DNA from: Allokutzneria multivorans
GTDB lineage: Bacteria > Actinomycetota > Actinomycetes > Mycobacteriales > Pseudonocardiaceae
Assembly: GCF_039537405.1 (NCBI RefSeq)
Contig: NZ_BAABAL010000019.1
Span: 186,001 to 250,000, forward strand
Direction of reading: 5' to 3'
DNA: 64,000 nt
A program made the translations under genes and the position numbers. Position 1 is the first letter of the stretch. Each line of letters opens with the position of its first letter. This document shows positions 1-8,339 of this stretch, in pieces. The notes under the pieces were generated by a model that saw only the letters and a list, made by a program, of their open reading frames with translations, had not been told where the DNA came from and ran no database searches.

Positions 1-536
1 TGGTCGAGGATGTGGTCACGGCTGACCACGCTGCCCGGTCGCGCCACCAGCAGCGCGAGCACGTCGAACTCCTTGCGGGTCAACAGGATCTGCTCACCGT
101 CCACAGTGGCCACTCGCGAGGAGAGGTCGACGCTGAGCTTGCCCGCCTCGATCGTCTCGGCCTCGGTCTCGGCGCTGGCCCGCGCGGAGCGGGTGCGCCG
201 GAGCACGGCCTCGACCCTGGCGAGCAGCTCGGCGGTGCCGAAGGGCTTGACCACGTAGTCGTCAGCGCCGCTGCGCAGGCCGAGAACGCGTTCGCGCTCC
301 TCGCCGCGCGCGGTGACCGCGATGATCGCCATGCCCTCGGTCTGCCGCAGCCTGCGCAGCAGGTCGAGCCCGTCAGCGTCGGGCAGGCCCAGGTCGAGCA
401 GCACGACGTCCGCGTGGCCCGCTTGCAGCGCTGCCGCCGCGGTCGCCACCCGGTGCACGTCGTAGCCGGCGTGCTGCAACGCGGTGACCAGCCCGCGTGC
501 CACTCGGTCGTCGTCCTCGACGACGAGGATGCGCAT
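1..536 (-). CDS. OmpR-family two-component response regulator (C-terminal end cut by window edge)
   Basis: The first 178 residues are present. The N-terminal receiver domain has the acidic cluster near residues 7-10 (VEDDD), the phospho-acceptor Asp near residue 48 (VVLLDLGLPDADG), and the conserved Lys in VVKPFG. After a linker, a winged-helix OmpR/PhoB DNA-binding domain begins (LLTRKEFDVLALL) and runs off the window edge. The ATG at 536 gives the usual start MRILVVEDD. The protein would be phosphorylated by a partner sensor kinase that is not in view and would act as a transcription factor. It lies 11 bases downstream of lgt on the same strand, but a functional link is not evident. Family assignment is firm; the regulon is unknown. 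Confidence 0.93.
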   Translation of the reverse strand, partial: MRILVVEDDDRVARGLVTALQHAGYDVHRVATAAAALQAGHADVVLLDLGLPDADGLDLLRRLRQTEGMAIIAVTARGEERERVLGLRSGADDYVVKPFGTAELLARVEAVLRRTRSARASAETEAETIEAGKLSVDLSSRVATVDGEQILLTRKEFDVLALLVARPGSVVSRDHILD

Positions 537-547
537 GAGGACCGATG

Positions 548-1537
548 TTAGGTCTTGTCCGTCTTCGTCGGGTCCGCCGTCGCCGACTCGACCGGCTTTT
601 CCTCGGCCTTGTCCTCCGCGGGTTCGGCGTCGGGTTCCGGTTCCGGCTCGGCCGCCCGCAGCGCCGCGAGGTCCTCGCGCTCACCGCGCTTCTTGGCCAG
701 CACCAGGTAGATCACCGCGCCGAGGAAGAGCAGCACCGAGGTGAACACGTTGATCCGGATGCCCGCGATCAGCGTCGCGTGGTCCTCGCGCATGATCTCG
801 ATCCAGAACCGGCCGGCCGTGTAGCCCGCCACGTAGAGCGCGAACACCCGGCCGTGGCCGAGGCGGAAGCGCCGGTCCGCCCAGACGATCAGCGCGGCGA
901 CGCCGAGGTTCCAGAGCAGTTCGTAGAGGAACGTCGGGTGCACCACCGCGATCGGCGTGTGGTCCATGGCCACGCCGCCGAGCGGGTCCTCCAGGTTCGT
1001 GACCGGGTCGATCCTGCGGTAGATCTCCAGGCCCCACGGCAGGTCCGTCGGACCGCCGTAGAGCTCCTGGTTGAACCAGTTGCCGAGGCGGCCGATGGCC
1101 TGCGCCACCACGATGCCCGGCGCGACCGCGTCCGCGAAGACCGGCAGCGGGATACCGCGCCTGCGACAAGCGATGAGGGCTCCGACCGCGCCCAGCGCGA
1201 TGGCCCCCCAGATGCCGAGGCCGCCCTGCCAGATCTTCAGCGCGTCGATCGGGTTGCCGCCGGGGCCGAAGTACTGCGGCCAGTCCGTGGCCACGTGGTA
1301 GAGCCGACCGCCGACCAGGCCGAACGGAACCGCGAAGACCGCGATGTCGGTGACCGCGCCCTTCTCCCCGCCCCTGGCGACGAAGCGCCGCTCACCCCAC
1401 GCGATCGCCACCACGATGCCCGCGATGATGCAGAGCGCGTAGGCGCGCAGCGGGATCGGGCCGATGTACCAGACCCCCCGGTCAGGGCTGGGGATCGTTG
1501 CCAGGATCGCGGACACCGTTCCAGTCACGCCGCTCAC
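548..1537 (-). CDS. lgt: Prolipoprotein diacylglyceryl transferase Lgt
   Basis: Integral membrane enzyme that moves a diacylglyceryl group from phosphatidylglycerol to the lipobox Cys of prolipoproteins, the first lipoprotein maturation step. The 329-residue protein has multiple hydrophobic spans and the Lgt signature (IGRLGNWFNQELYGGPTD). The C-terminal tail of about 50 residues is rich in Glu, Pro and Lys, typical of actinobacterial Lgt. Two GTG starts are possible, at 1537 and 1528. A TACGGT element ends 7 bases before 1528, so a leaderless start at 1528 is plausible. Lgt commonly lies just after trpA in actinobacteria; here a vapBC pair separates them. lspA, the next enzyme of the pathway, is at 59.8-60.4 kb. 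Confidence 0.95.
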   Translation of the reverse strand: MSGVTGTVSAILATIPSPDRGVWYIGPIPLRAYALCIIAGIVVAIAWGERRFVARGGEKGAVTDIAVFAVPFGLVGGRLYHVATDWPQYFGPGGNPIDALKIWQGGLGIWGAIALGAVGALIACRRRGIPLPVFADAVAPGIVVAQAIGRLGNWFNQELYGGPTDLPWGLEIYRRIDPVTNLEDPLGGVAMDHTPIAVVHPTFLYELLWNLGVAALIVWADRRFRLGHGRVFALYVAGYTAGRFWIEIMREDHATLIAGIRINVFTSVLLFLGAVIYLVLAKKRGEREDLAALRAAEPEPEPDAEPAEDKAEEKPVESATADPTKTDKT

Positions 1538-1586
1538 CGTAGCCGCTGCTCGTCAGCCACTCCGTTCCACCCCGCCGGTCGCGCCG

Positions 1587-1985
1587 TCACAGGAGCAGCC
1601 GCAAGCCCTCGTGATCGGCGAAGTCGGCGAAGTCCTTCACGTTCAGCGTCGCGAGGGGCGCCTCGTAGGCGAGGCAGCAGGCCGCGATCCACGTGTCGTT
1701 CGCCGGGCGCGGACGCCCGCGCACCTTCGCGCACGCGGTGATCTCACCCCACTTCCGCGCGACCTTCGGAGTTCCCGGCAGCACGACCATCCGGGTCAGC
1801 CAGCGCTCCAGCGCGTCCCGGCGCGCCGGTCCCCACTGCCTGACGTGGTGCCACTTCGTCAGCTCGCCGAGCGTGACGAAGGTGATCGCCGGACGGCACC
1901 CGGCGAGCCGGGCCGCCACGGGCATCGGCAACTTCCGCTTGAAGGACAGTGACGCCACGTCGGTGTCGAGAATGATCGGGTTCAC
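1587..1985 (-). CDS. vapC: PIN-domain ribonuclease toxin, VapC type
   Basis: 132-residue single PIN domain with the usual acidic metal-binding residues: the N-terminal Asp in LDTDVAS, the Glu in LGELTK, and a C-terminal Asp in ANDTWIAA. VapC toxins are Mg-dependent RNases that usually cut tRNA or rRNA. The GTG at 1985 follows the stop of the upstream 64-residue gene (TGA at 1989-1991) by 3 bases, so the two are translationally coupled in the antitoxin-toxin order typical of type II systems. The target RNA cannot be told from sequence. Confidence 0.85.
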   Translation of the reverse strand: MNPIILDTDVASLSFKRKLPMPVAARLAGCRPAITFVTLGELTKWHHVRQWGPARRDALERWLTRMVVLPGTPKVARKWGEITACAKVRGRPRPANDTWIAACCLAYEAPLATLNVKDFADFADHEGLRLLL

Positions 1986-1988
1986 GGT

Positions 1989-2183
1989 TCAGGCGACGTC
2001 TTTCGCGCGTTCGTCGACGTACCAGCCCAAGAACTCGGCCAGTTCCTCGTCCGTTTCGAAGAACCCGTCACAGGCCAGGTCCTCCGCCGAGGCGATCGGC
2101 TGGACGGCCTTCTCCACCATCAGTGCCTCCAGCAGAGCCGGACCGTCGAGCACCCCGTACGGGGCGAATCCCACCGCGCTCAT
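1989..2183 (-). CDS. vapB: VapB-like antitoxin partner
   Basis: 64-residue acidic protein starting MSAVGFAPYG. The ATG at 2183 is chosen because GGAGGAGG lies about 6 bases upstream; a longer in-frame reading to 2438 has no comparable ribosome site and an atypical sequence. The C-terminal half (FFETDEELAEFLGWYVDERAKD) is acidic and probably helical, suiting toxin binding. No clear ribbon-helix-helix or AbrB motif is evident, so the VapB label rests mainly on size, acidity and coupling to the PIN toxin immediately downstream. Probably autoregulated with its toxin. Confidence 0.65.
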   Translation of the reverse strand: MSAVGFAPYGVLDGPALLEALMVEKAVQPIASAEDLACDGFFETDEELAEFLGWYVDERAKDVA

Positions 2184-2442
2184 GGCCACCACCTCCTCCG
2201 CCGGTCCTTCCAGAGTGCCACGCTCGGGGAACAACCGGGACCGCGAATCTCGTGTGAACGTCGTCGTTTGCATGAGACCAACTGTCCACACGGCACCGAC
2301 AGTCTCCGGCCGTTTTCGGAGTCGAGCGGCACGGTTCGCCCGATCGAAGGGCACTTTGCGCCAGGGGCAACAAGGAAACGCCAGCAACACTGATACCGCC
2401 ACAACGAGGACCGCAGAGTCGAGGTCCACCGCCCACAAATCC
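2184..2442. other. Gene-free stretch upstream of vapB
   Basis: Between the vapB start and the trp terminator hairpin no convincing gene is seen. The longest in-frame extension of vapB (start near 2438) begins with a hydrophobic run but then turns into Arg-rich sequence unlike a conserved protein. The stretch probably holds the vapBC promoter; no clear -35/-10 pair or operator is apparent. Confidence 0.4.
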
Positions 2443-2485
2443 GTTTCGTACTCCTAGCGGGAAAAGAGCGCCAGGAGTACGGAAC
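2443..2485 (-). terminator. Hairpin after trpA, probable trp operon terminator
   Basis: Arms of 17 bases at 2443-2459 and 2469-2485 pair with only two mismatches (both compatible with G-U pairing), around a 9-base loop. It begins 8 bases past the trpA stop. No U-run follows, as is common for actinobacterial terminators. It separates the trp genes from vapBC-lgt. Confidence 0.55.
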
Positions 2486-2492
2486 GGGGACG

Positions 2493-3284
2493 TCAGGCGG
2501 AGACGGGGGTGCGGTGGGTGGCGGAGGAGAGCTCGGAGGCGAGAGCGCGGACGGCGGCCTCGCCGGAGGGGACGGCGTTGACGAAGGCGGAGCCCACGAT
2601 CACGCCGTCGGCGAACGCGGCGACCTCGGCTGCCTGGGGGCCGGAGCGGACGCCGAGGCCGACGCCGATGGGCAGGTCGGTGTGCGCGCGGGTGCGCTCG
2701 ACGAGCTCCGGGGCCTGGCTGCTGACGGCGTCGCGGGCGCCGGTGACGCCCATGATGGAGGCGGCGTAGAGGAATCCACTGCTGGCGGAGGCGGTCAGCG
2801 AGATCCGCTCCTCGGTGGAGGACGGCGCGACGAGGAAGATCCGGTCGAGGCCGTGCTCGGTGGAGGCGGCCATCCAGTCCTCGGCCTGCTCCGGGATGAG
2901 GTCGGGGGTGATGAGCCCGAGCCCGCCCGCCGCGGCGAGGTCGCGGGCGAAGGCGTCGACGCCGTAGCGCAGCACCGGGTTCCAGTAGGTCATGACGACC
3001 GCACGGCCACCGGATGCGGAGATCGACTCCACGACGGAGAACAGGTCGTGCACGCGGAAACCGTTGCGCAGCGCGGTTTCCGCGGCGTCCTGGATGGTCG
3101 GGCCGTCCATCACGGGGTCGGAGAACGGCAGGCCGACCTCGACGAGGTCGCAGCCGGAGTCCAGCATCGCGGCGAGGTGCTGCTTGGAGCCCTCGACGGT
3201 CGGGAAGCCCGCGGGCAGGTAGCCGATCAGGGCGGCGCGGTCGGCCGCGCGGCAGTCGGCGAACATCTGCGTCAGCGAGGACAT
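2493..3284 (-). CDS. trpA: Tryptophan synthase alpha subunit
   Basis: 263-residue TIM-barrel enzyme that cleaves indole-3-glycerol phosphate to indole and glyceraldehyde-3-phosphate; the indole is channelled to the beta subunit. Conserved blocks include the N-terminal GYLPAGFP, the catalytic-Glu segment LVEVGLPFSDPVMDGPTIQ, and the later phosphate-binding GVGLGVRSG and DGVIVGSAFV. The ATG at 3284 shares a base with the trpB stop (TGATG), so the two are translationally coupled. Last gene of the trp cluster; a hairpin follows at once. Confidence 0.97.
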   Translation of the reverse strand: MSSLTQMFADCRAADRAALIGYLPAGFPTVEGSKQHLAAMLDSGCDLVEVGLPFSDPVMDGPTIQDAAETALRNGFRVHDLFSVVESISASGGRAVVMTYWNPVLRYGVDAFARDLAAAGGLGLITPDLIPEQAEDWMAASTEHGLDRIFLVAPSSTEERISLTASASSGFLYAASIMGVTGARDAVSSQAPELVERTRAHTDLPIGVGLGVRSGPQAAEVAAFADGVIVGSAFVNAVPSGEAAVRALASELSSATHRTPVSA

Positions 3285-4507
3285 CAGGCGTTCTCCCCCA
3301 CGAGGTTGAAGTACTGGGCGGCGGTGTCCATGTCCTTGTCACCGCGGCCGGACAGGCACACGAGGATCACGCCGTCGGGACCGAGTTCCTTGCCGAGCTC
3401 CAACGCTCCGGCGAGCGCGTGCGAGGACTCGATCGCCGGGATGATGCCCTCGGTGCGCGAGAGCAGCCGCAGCGCCTGCATCGCCTCGTCGTCGGTCACG
3501 GCGCGGTACTCGGCGCGGCCGATGTCCTTGAGGTAGGAGTGCTCGGGCCCGACGCCGGGGTAGTCCAGACCGGCCGAGATCGAGTACGCCTCGGTGATCT
3601 GCCCGTCGGAGTCCTGGAGCAGGTACGAGAACGCGCCGTGCAGCACGCCGGGCTCGCCCTGGGTCAGGGTCGCGCCGTGCTCGTCGGTGTCCACGCCCTT
3701 GCCCGCGGGCTCCAGGCCGACCAGCCGCACATCGGCGTCGTCGAGGAAGCCGTGGAAGATGCCGATCGCGTTGGAGCCACCGCCGACGCACGCGGCGACC
3801 ACGTCGGGCAGGCGGCCGACCTGGTCGAGCATCTGCGCGCGAGCCTCTTCGCCGATGATCTTGTGGAAGTTGCGCACCATCATCGGGAACGGGTGCGGGC
3901 CCGCGGCGGTGCCGAGCAGGTAGTGCGTGTCGTCGACGTTGGCGACCCAGTCGCGCAGCGCCTCGTTGATCGCGTCCTTGAGCGTGCGCGAGCCGGTCTT
4001 GACCGGGATGACCTCGGCGCCGAGCAGCTTCATCCGCGCCACGTTGAGCGCCTGCCGCTCGGTGTCGACCTCGCCCATGTAGACGACGCAGTCGAGGTCG
4101 AGCAGCGCGCACGCGGTGGCGGTCGCGACGCCGTGCTGGCCTGCGCCGGTCTCGGCGATGACGCGCTTCTTGCCCATCCGCTTGGTCAGCAGCGCCTGGC
4201 CCAGCACGTTGTTGATCTTGTGGGATCCGGTGTGGTTGAGGTCCTCGCGCTTGAGGAAGATCCGCGCGCCACCCGCGTGCTCGGCGAACTTCGGGGCCTC
4301 CGTCAGCAGCGACGGGCGGTTGGCGTACTCGCGCAGCAGCCGCTCGAACTCGGTGACGAACTCCGGGTCGACCCGGGCCTTGTCGTAGAACGTGGACAGC
4401 TCGTCGATCGCCGCCATCAGCGCCTCGGGCATGAACCGCCCGCCGTAGGGGCCGAAGTGCCCGCGCTCGTCGGGGCCGTGCTTGTCCCTGTCCTCGTCGT
4501 GCGTCAT
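3284..4507 (-). CDS. trpB: Tryptophan synthase beta subunit
   Basis: PLP enzyme that condenses indole with serine to make tryptophan. It contains the PLP-lysine segment (NHTGSHKINNVLGQ), the GAGQHG loop and the Gly-rich phosphate-binding CVGGGSNAIG. The ATG at 4507 (MTHDEDRDKHG) is preferred, giving 407 residues and a 23-base gap from trpC with an AGAGAG ribosome site; an earlier start at 4552 would overlap the trpC end and add a tail not seen in the family. It overlaps trpA by one base. Confidence 0.97.
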   Translation of the reverse strand: MTHDEDRDKHGPDERGHFGPYGGRFMPEALMAAIDELSTFYDKARVDPEFVTEFERLLREYANRPSLLTEAPKFAEHAGGARIFLKREDLNHTGSHKINNVLGQALLTKRMGKKRVIAETGAGQHGVATATACALLDLDCVVYMGEVDTERQALNVARMKLLGAEVIPVKTGSRTLKDAINEALRDWVANVDDTHYLLGTAAGPHPFPMMVRNFHKIIGEEARAQMLDQVGRLPDVVAACVGGGSNAIGIFHGFLDDADVRLVGLEPAGKGVDTDEHGATLTQGEPGVLHGAFSYLLQDSDGQITEAYSISAGLDYPGVGPEHSYLKDIGRAEYRAVTDDEAMQALRLLSRTEGIIPAIESSHALAGALELGKELGPDGVILVCLSGRGDKDMDTAAQYFNLVGENA

Positions 4508-4530
4508 CAAGCTCTCTCTTTTCAGACTGC

Positions 4531-5340
4531 TCAGCGGCTCGGGCGCGGGCATGCGGGGTGCGAACCCGCCGTGACCAGCTGCGTCACCGCGCCGCGCGGG
4601 TTCCCGCTGGTCACCAGGCCCTCACCGACCAGGACCGCGTCCGCACCGTAACCCGCGTAGGTCATCAGGTCGCTGGGGCCGCGCACACCGGACTCGGCGA
4701 TCTTGATCACTTCGCTGGGCAGACCGGGCGCGATCCGGCCGAAGCAGTCGCGGTCCACCTCCAGCGTGGTCAGGTCGCGCGCGTTCACGCCGATCACCTG
4801 GGCGCCCGCCTCCAGCGCGCGGTCGGCCTCCTCGGCGGTGTGCACCTCGACCAGCGCGGTCATGCCGAGCGATTCGGCGCGGTCCAGCAGCGCCTCCAGC
4901 ACGTTCTGCTCCAGCGCCGCCACGATCAGCAGGATCATGTCCGCGCCGTGCGCCCGCGCCTCGTGGATCTGGTACGGGCTGACCATGAAGTCCTTGCGCA
5001 GCAAGGGAACGTCGACCGCGGCGCGGACCGCGTCGAGGTCGGCGAGCGAACCGCCGAAGCGGCGCTCCTCGGTGAGCACGCTGATCACCCGCGCGCCACC
5101 GGCCTCGTAGTCGCGCGCCAGTTCTGCCGGATCGGTGATGCCCGCCAGCTCGCCCTTGGACGGGCTGCGGCGCTTGACCTCGGCGATCACGCCGACGCCG
5201 GGGGCGCGCATCGCGGCCATCACGTCCCTGGGAGCTGCGGCCCGCGCGGCGAGTTCCTTGATCTCCGCCAGCGGTGTCTGCGCTTCGCGGGCGGCCAGGT
5301 CGGCGCGGACGCCTTCGAGAATCGACTCCAGGACGTTCAC
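4531..5340 (-). CDS. trpC: Indole-3-glycerol phosphate synthase
   Basis: 269-residue TIM-barrel enzyme that converts CdRP to indole-3-glycerol phosphate. It shows the family blocks VIAEVKRRSPSKG, LLRKDFMV, GVNARDLTT and AESGVRGPSD, ending with the phosphate-binding VLVGEGLV. The GTG at 5340 (start VNVLESILEGV) is chosen because GGAGGAG lies 7 bases before it; the longer reading to 5424 adds non-homologous sequence. A 187-base gap separates it from the upstream membrane-protein gene, long enough for an internal promoter. Confidence 0.96.
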   Translation of the reverse strand: MNVLESILEGVRADLAAREAQTPLAEIKELAARAAAPRDVMAAMRAPGVGVIAEVKRRSPSKGELAGITDPAELARDYEAGGARVISVLTEERRFGGSLADLDAVRAAVDVPLLRKDFMVSPYQIHEARAHGADMILLIVAALEQNVLEALLDRAESLGMTALVEVHTAEEADRALEAGAQVIGVNARDLTTLEVDRDCFGRIAPGLPSEVIKIAESGVRGPSDLMTYAGYGADAVLVGEGLVTSGNPRGAVTQLVTAGSHPACPRPSR

Positions 5341-5527
5341 GCGCACTCCTCCGCATGATCCGTTCGTCCGGCCCGGCCGTTGCTGGCTCGTCCCGGCGCT
5401 CGAATCGGTTCGTTGCTGCCGCACCCGATAGCGACCGTCCCCATCACGGTGGCCGTGAGGCGTTCATGGATGCTAACTCTCAGGCGGTGCCGCTTCCGGT
5501 CTGGGGTCACCGAATCCGTCCTGGCTG

Positions 5528-6097
5528 TCAAGGGTCTTTCCGGGCGGTGACCGTGGGATCACTCCCCGAGTCCAACGCCTCCCACACCTCCCGGTCGGGA
5601 TCGGAGGCCCTGGCGTTACTCCCGGTGTCGTAGCGAGCACCGAGCGCGGGCATCCGGCCACCGCCCAGCAGCACGGCCAGACCGGCCGCGAACAGCAGCC
5701 CGAGCCCGCTCAGGCCGAGCACCGGGCCCGCACCCCTCGACGCCCCGAGCGCGACGTCAGCGCTGGTCAGAGCGCCGGTGAACCACAAAGTGGTGGCACC
5801 GGCGGCCAGCAGGAGCAGCAGCGCGCCGACGACTCGGCGCAGCGCTCCGCCGGTCGCCAGGACCCCCGCGATCCCGGCGAGGCAGAGCAGCGCCAGCGGG
5901 ATCAGCGCGGGCACCTGGTCGGCCCCGGTCGGCGGCTTCGCCGCCAGGGCCGCCGCGCCGGAGGCGTCGAACCACGCGATCGTGGAGGAGCCCCAGAGCA
6001 GTCCGGCCGCGGCGAGCAACAGCAGCACGACCGTCCACATGAGACTGCGGGCGGGCCGGACGGCTTGCCCGCCAACGGGCTCATCCACCGCTGACAC
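5528..6097 (-). CDS. Tryptophan-biosynthesis-associated membrane protein
   Basis: About 189 residues with four hydrophobic segments (LMWTVVLLLLAAAGLLWG; a second near VPALIPLALLCLAG; a third near GALLLLLAAGATTLWF; a fourth near LGLLFAAGLAVLLGG) and a hydrophilic tail. This matches the actinobacterial family of small membrane proteins found next to trpE, whose biochemical role is unknown. The start is probably GTG 6097 (VSAVDEPVGG) or GTG 6088, inside the trpE end, so it overlaps trpE by 8-17 bases and is coupled to it. Confidence 0.8.
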   Translation of the reverse strand: MSAVDEPVGGQAVRPARSLMWTVVLLLLAAAGLLWGSSTIAWFDASGAAALAAKPPTGADQVPALIPLALLCLAGIAGVLATGGALRRVVGALLLLLAAGATTLWFTGALTSADVALGASRGAGPVLGLSGLGLLFAAGLAVLLGGGRMPALGARYDTGSNARASDPDREVWEALDSGSDPTVTARKDP

Positions 6098-7637
6098 CGT
6101 CCACGGCCAACGCCATCGTGTCGGCGGTGGCGATCGCCGAGAGCACGGCGCGGGCCTTGTTGAGGCACTCCTGGTCCTCGGAGATCGGGTCGGAGTCGGC
6201 GACGATGCCCGCGCCCGCCTGGACGTAGGCAACGCCCTCGCGCACGAGCGCGGTGCGGATGGCGATCGCGGTGTCGGCGTCGCCCGCGAAGTCCAGGTAG
6301 CCGACGACGCCGCCGTAGAGGCCGCGCCGGGTCGGCTCCAGCTCCTCGATCAGCTCCATCGCGCGCGGCTTCGGCGCCCCGGAGAGGGTGCCTGCCGGGA
6401 AGCAGGCCGCGACCGCGTCGTAGGCGGTGCGGTCGTCGGCGAGCTGCCCGGTCACGGTGGAGACGATGTGCATGACGTGGCTGTAGCGCTCGATGCGGAA
6501 GAACTCCACGACGGTGACCGAGCCCGGCTTGCAGACGCGGCCGAGGTCGTTGCGGGCCAGGTCGACCAGCATCAGGTGCTCGGCGCGCTCCTTCTCGTCG
6601 TGCAGGAGGTCCTTGGCCAGCAGCGCGTCCTCCTCCTCGTCAGCTCCGCGCCAGCGCGTCCCGGCGATGGGGTGCGTGGTCGCCTTGCCGTCGCGGACGG
6701 TGACCAGCGCCTCCGGGCTGGAGCCGACGATCGCGAAGCCGTCGAGGTTGAGCAGGTACATGTACGGGCTGGGGTTGGTGGTGCGCAGGACCCGGTAGAT
6801 GTCCAGCGGGTCGGCGCCGGTCTCCAGCTCGAAGCGCTGCGAGACCACGACCTGGAACGCCTCGCCCGCGTGGATGGCCTCCTTGGCCTTCTCCACGGCC
6901 GCGGTGTAGTCGGCGGTGCTGCGGCGCCGGGTGAAGCGCGGCTCCGGGCGGGAGAACACCGCCGCGCTGGGCGCCGCCGAGGTGCACAGCCGCGCGGTCA
7001 TGTCCTCCAGGCGCGCGACGGCCTCGTCGTAGGCGGCGTCGACGCGCTCGTCGGTGTCGTCCCAGTTGATCGCGTTCGCGATGAGCGTGATCGTGCCCTC
7101 GTGGTGGTCCATCGCGGCGAGGTCCATCGCCAGCAGCATCACCAGCTCGGGGATCTCCAGGTCCTTCTCGGCCAGCTCGGGCAGCGCCTCCAGCCTGCGC
7201 ACCACGTCGTAGCCGAGGTAGCCGACCATGCCGCCGGTCAGCGGGGGCATGCCGGGCAGCGCGTCGGTGTGCAGCAGCCGCATGGTCTCGCGCAGCGCCA
7301 CCAGCGGGTCGCCGTCCTGCGGCAGGCCCACCGGCGGGGTGCCGGTCCAGGTGGCGTGGCCGTCCACCACGGTCAGCGCGGCCGGGCTGTGCGCGCCCAC
7401 GAAGGACCAGCGCGACCAGGAGCGGCCGTTCTCGGCGGACTCGAAGAGGAAGGTCCCGGGCCGGGCGGCGCCGAGCTTGCGGTAGACCCCGACCGGGGTC
7501 TCGCCGTCGGCGAGCAGTCGCCGGACCACCGGGATGACGCGGCGGTCCCTGGCGAGTTCGCGGAACTCCTCGCGGGTGGGGCTGATCTCCCCCATCGCCG
7601 TCCTGCCGGGCGCGAGCACACTGACCATGGGGGACAT
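6081..7637 (-). CDS. trpE: Anthranilate synthase component I
   Basis: 518-residue chorismate-utilising enzyme that makes anthranilate with a glutaminase partner (TrpG), which is not in this window. It contains the chorismate-binding core: HPIAGTRWRG, LMLVDLARNDLGRVC, AACFPAGTLSGAPKPRAM, and the C-terminal VQAGAGIVADSDP. The ATG at 7637 (MSPMVSV) is chosen; ATG 7628 or 7595 are alternatives. Only 81 bases separate it from the divergent tetR gene and no Trp-rich leader peptide is seen there, so classical attenuation is not evident. trpD and trpF are absent; PriA-type HisA often supplies the TrpF activity in actinobacteria. Confidence 0.96.
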   Translation of the reverse strand: MSPMVSVLAPGRTAMGEISPTREEFRELARDRRVIPVVRRLLADGETPVGVYRKLGAARPGTFLFESAENGRSWSRWSFVGAHSPAALTVVDGHATWTGTPPVGLPQDGDPLVALRETMRLLHTDALPGMPPLTGGMVGYLGYDVVRRLEALPELAEKDLEIPELVMLLAMDLAAMDHHEGTITLIANAINWDDTDERVDAAYDEAVARLEDMTARLCTSAAPSAAVFSRPEPRFTRRRSTADYTAAVEKAKEAIHAGEAFQVVVSQRFELETGADPLDIYRVLRTTNPSPYMYLLNLDGFAIVGSSPEALVTVRDGKATTHPIAGTRWRGADEEEDALLAKDLLHDEKERAEHLMLVDLARNDLGRVCKPGSVTVVEFFRIERYSHVMHIVSTVTGQLADDRTAYDAVAACFPAGTLSGAPKPRAMELIEELEPTRRGLYGGVVGYLDFAGDADTAIAIRTALVREGVAYVQAGAGIVADSDPISEDQECLNKARAVLSAIATADTMALAVDGVSGG

Positions 7638-7649
7638 TGTGCCCGGTCG

Positions 7650-7679
7650 TTGACGGGGCCCGTGACCACGGCCCATTAT
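7650..7679 (+). promoter_or_regulatory. Predicted promoter for the TetR-type regulator
   Basis: TTGACG (7650-7655) and CATTAT (7674-7679) with an 18-base spacer, about 40 bases before the regulator start. It lies between the divergent trpE and regulator genes, so a regulator bound here could affect both. Confidence 0.45.
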
Positions 7680-7718
7680 TTCCGCAGCTGTTGAATAAAG
7701 GCCCGATGGGGCAGGACG

Positions 7719-8339
7719 GTGGACGTGAGCACCGAGACGCAAGATAACGCACCGCGCAGACGGGGACGGCGGCCCGCGGGCGAGGACACCCGCCGCGCGC
7801 TGCTGGAGGCCGCGCGCCGTTCCTTCGCCGAGAACGGCTTCGCCGGGGCGACCGTGCGCGCCATGGCCACCGAGGCCGGGGTGGACGCGGCGATGGTCAA
7901 CCACTGGTTCGGCGGCAAGGAGGGCTTGTTCGCCGCCGCGATGGAGCTGCCGGTGGACCCCAAGCAGATCAGCGAGATGCTGCTGACCGGCCCGTTGGAG
8001 GAGATGGGCGAGCGCATCGTGCGCACGTTCCTCGGCGTCTGGGACGGCGCGGGCGGCGGAGCGTTCGTCGCGCTGATGCGCAGCGCCTCCAGCAACGAGA
8101 ACGCCGCGCGGATGCTGCGCGAGTTCATATCCACCATGGTCTTCGGCCCGATCGCGAAGCGGGTCGGGCCCGACCGCCCCGACCTGCGCGCGTCGCTGTG
8201 CGGCACGCAGATCGCCGGGCTCGGCATGGTCCGCTACGTGATCAAGTTGGAGCCGCTGGCCTCGGCCGACCACGACACGCTCGCCACGTCGGTCGGGCCG
8301 AACCTCCAGCGCTACCTCACCGGGGATCTTGGGCTGTGA
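7719..8339 (+). CDS. TetR-family transcriptional regulator
   Basis: 206-residue protein. The N-terminal TetR helix-turn-helix spans about residues 15-60 (TRRALLEAARRSFAENGFAGATVRAMATEAGVDAAMVNHWFGGKEGLF). The all-helical ligand-binding half is variable and gives no clue to the effector. The GTG at 7719 (or GTG 7725) follows a purine-rich GGGGCAGGA site. It is divergent from trpE and its 3' end overlaps the convergent hisI by 23 bases. Control of trpE or its own gene is a reasonable guess, but no operator was identified. Confidence 0.9.
   Translation: MDVSTETQDNAPRRRGRRPAGEDTRRALLEAARRSFAENGFAGATVRAMATEAGVDAAMVNHWFGGKEGLFAAAMELPVDPKQISEMLLTGPLEEMGERIVRTFLGVWDGAGGGAFVALMRSASSNENAARMLREFISTMVFGPIAKRVGPDRPDLRASLCGTQIAGLGMVRYVIKLEPLASADHDTLATSVGPNLQRYLTGDLGL

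Noticed and set aside
2184..2438. N-terminal extension of the vapB gene with a hydrophobic start
   Set aside because: The strong ribosome site is in front of ATG 2183; the extension lacks one and looks non-coding.
5778..7694. 638-codon rightward open frame opposite trpE and the trp membrane protein
   Set aside because: It is a shadow of trpE in GC-rich DNA; its sequence is Gly/Ala/Arg/Val low-complexity without domains, while the opposite strand holds a complete conserved gene.
7638..7718. Attenuator or T-box upstream of trpE
   Set aside because: Only 81 bases lie between trpE and the divergent regulator; no leader peptide with Trp codons and no T-box elements are seen.
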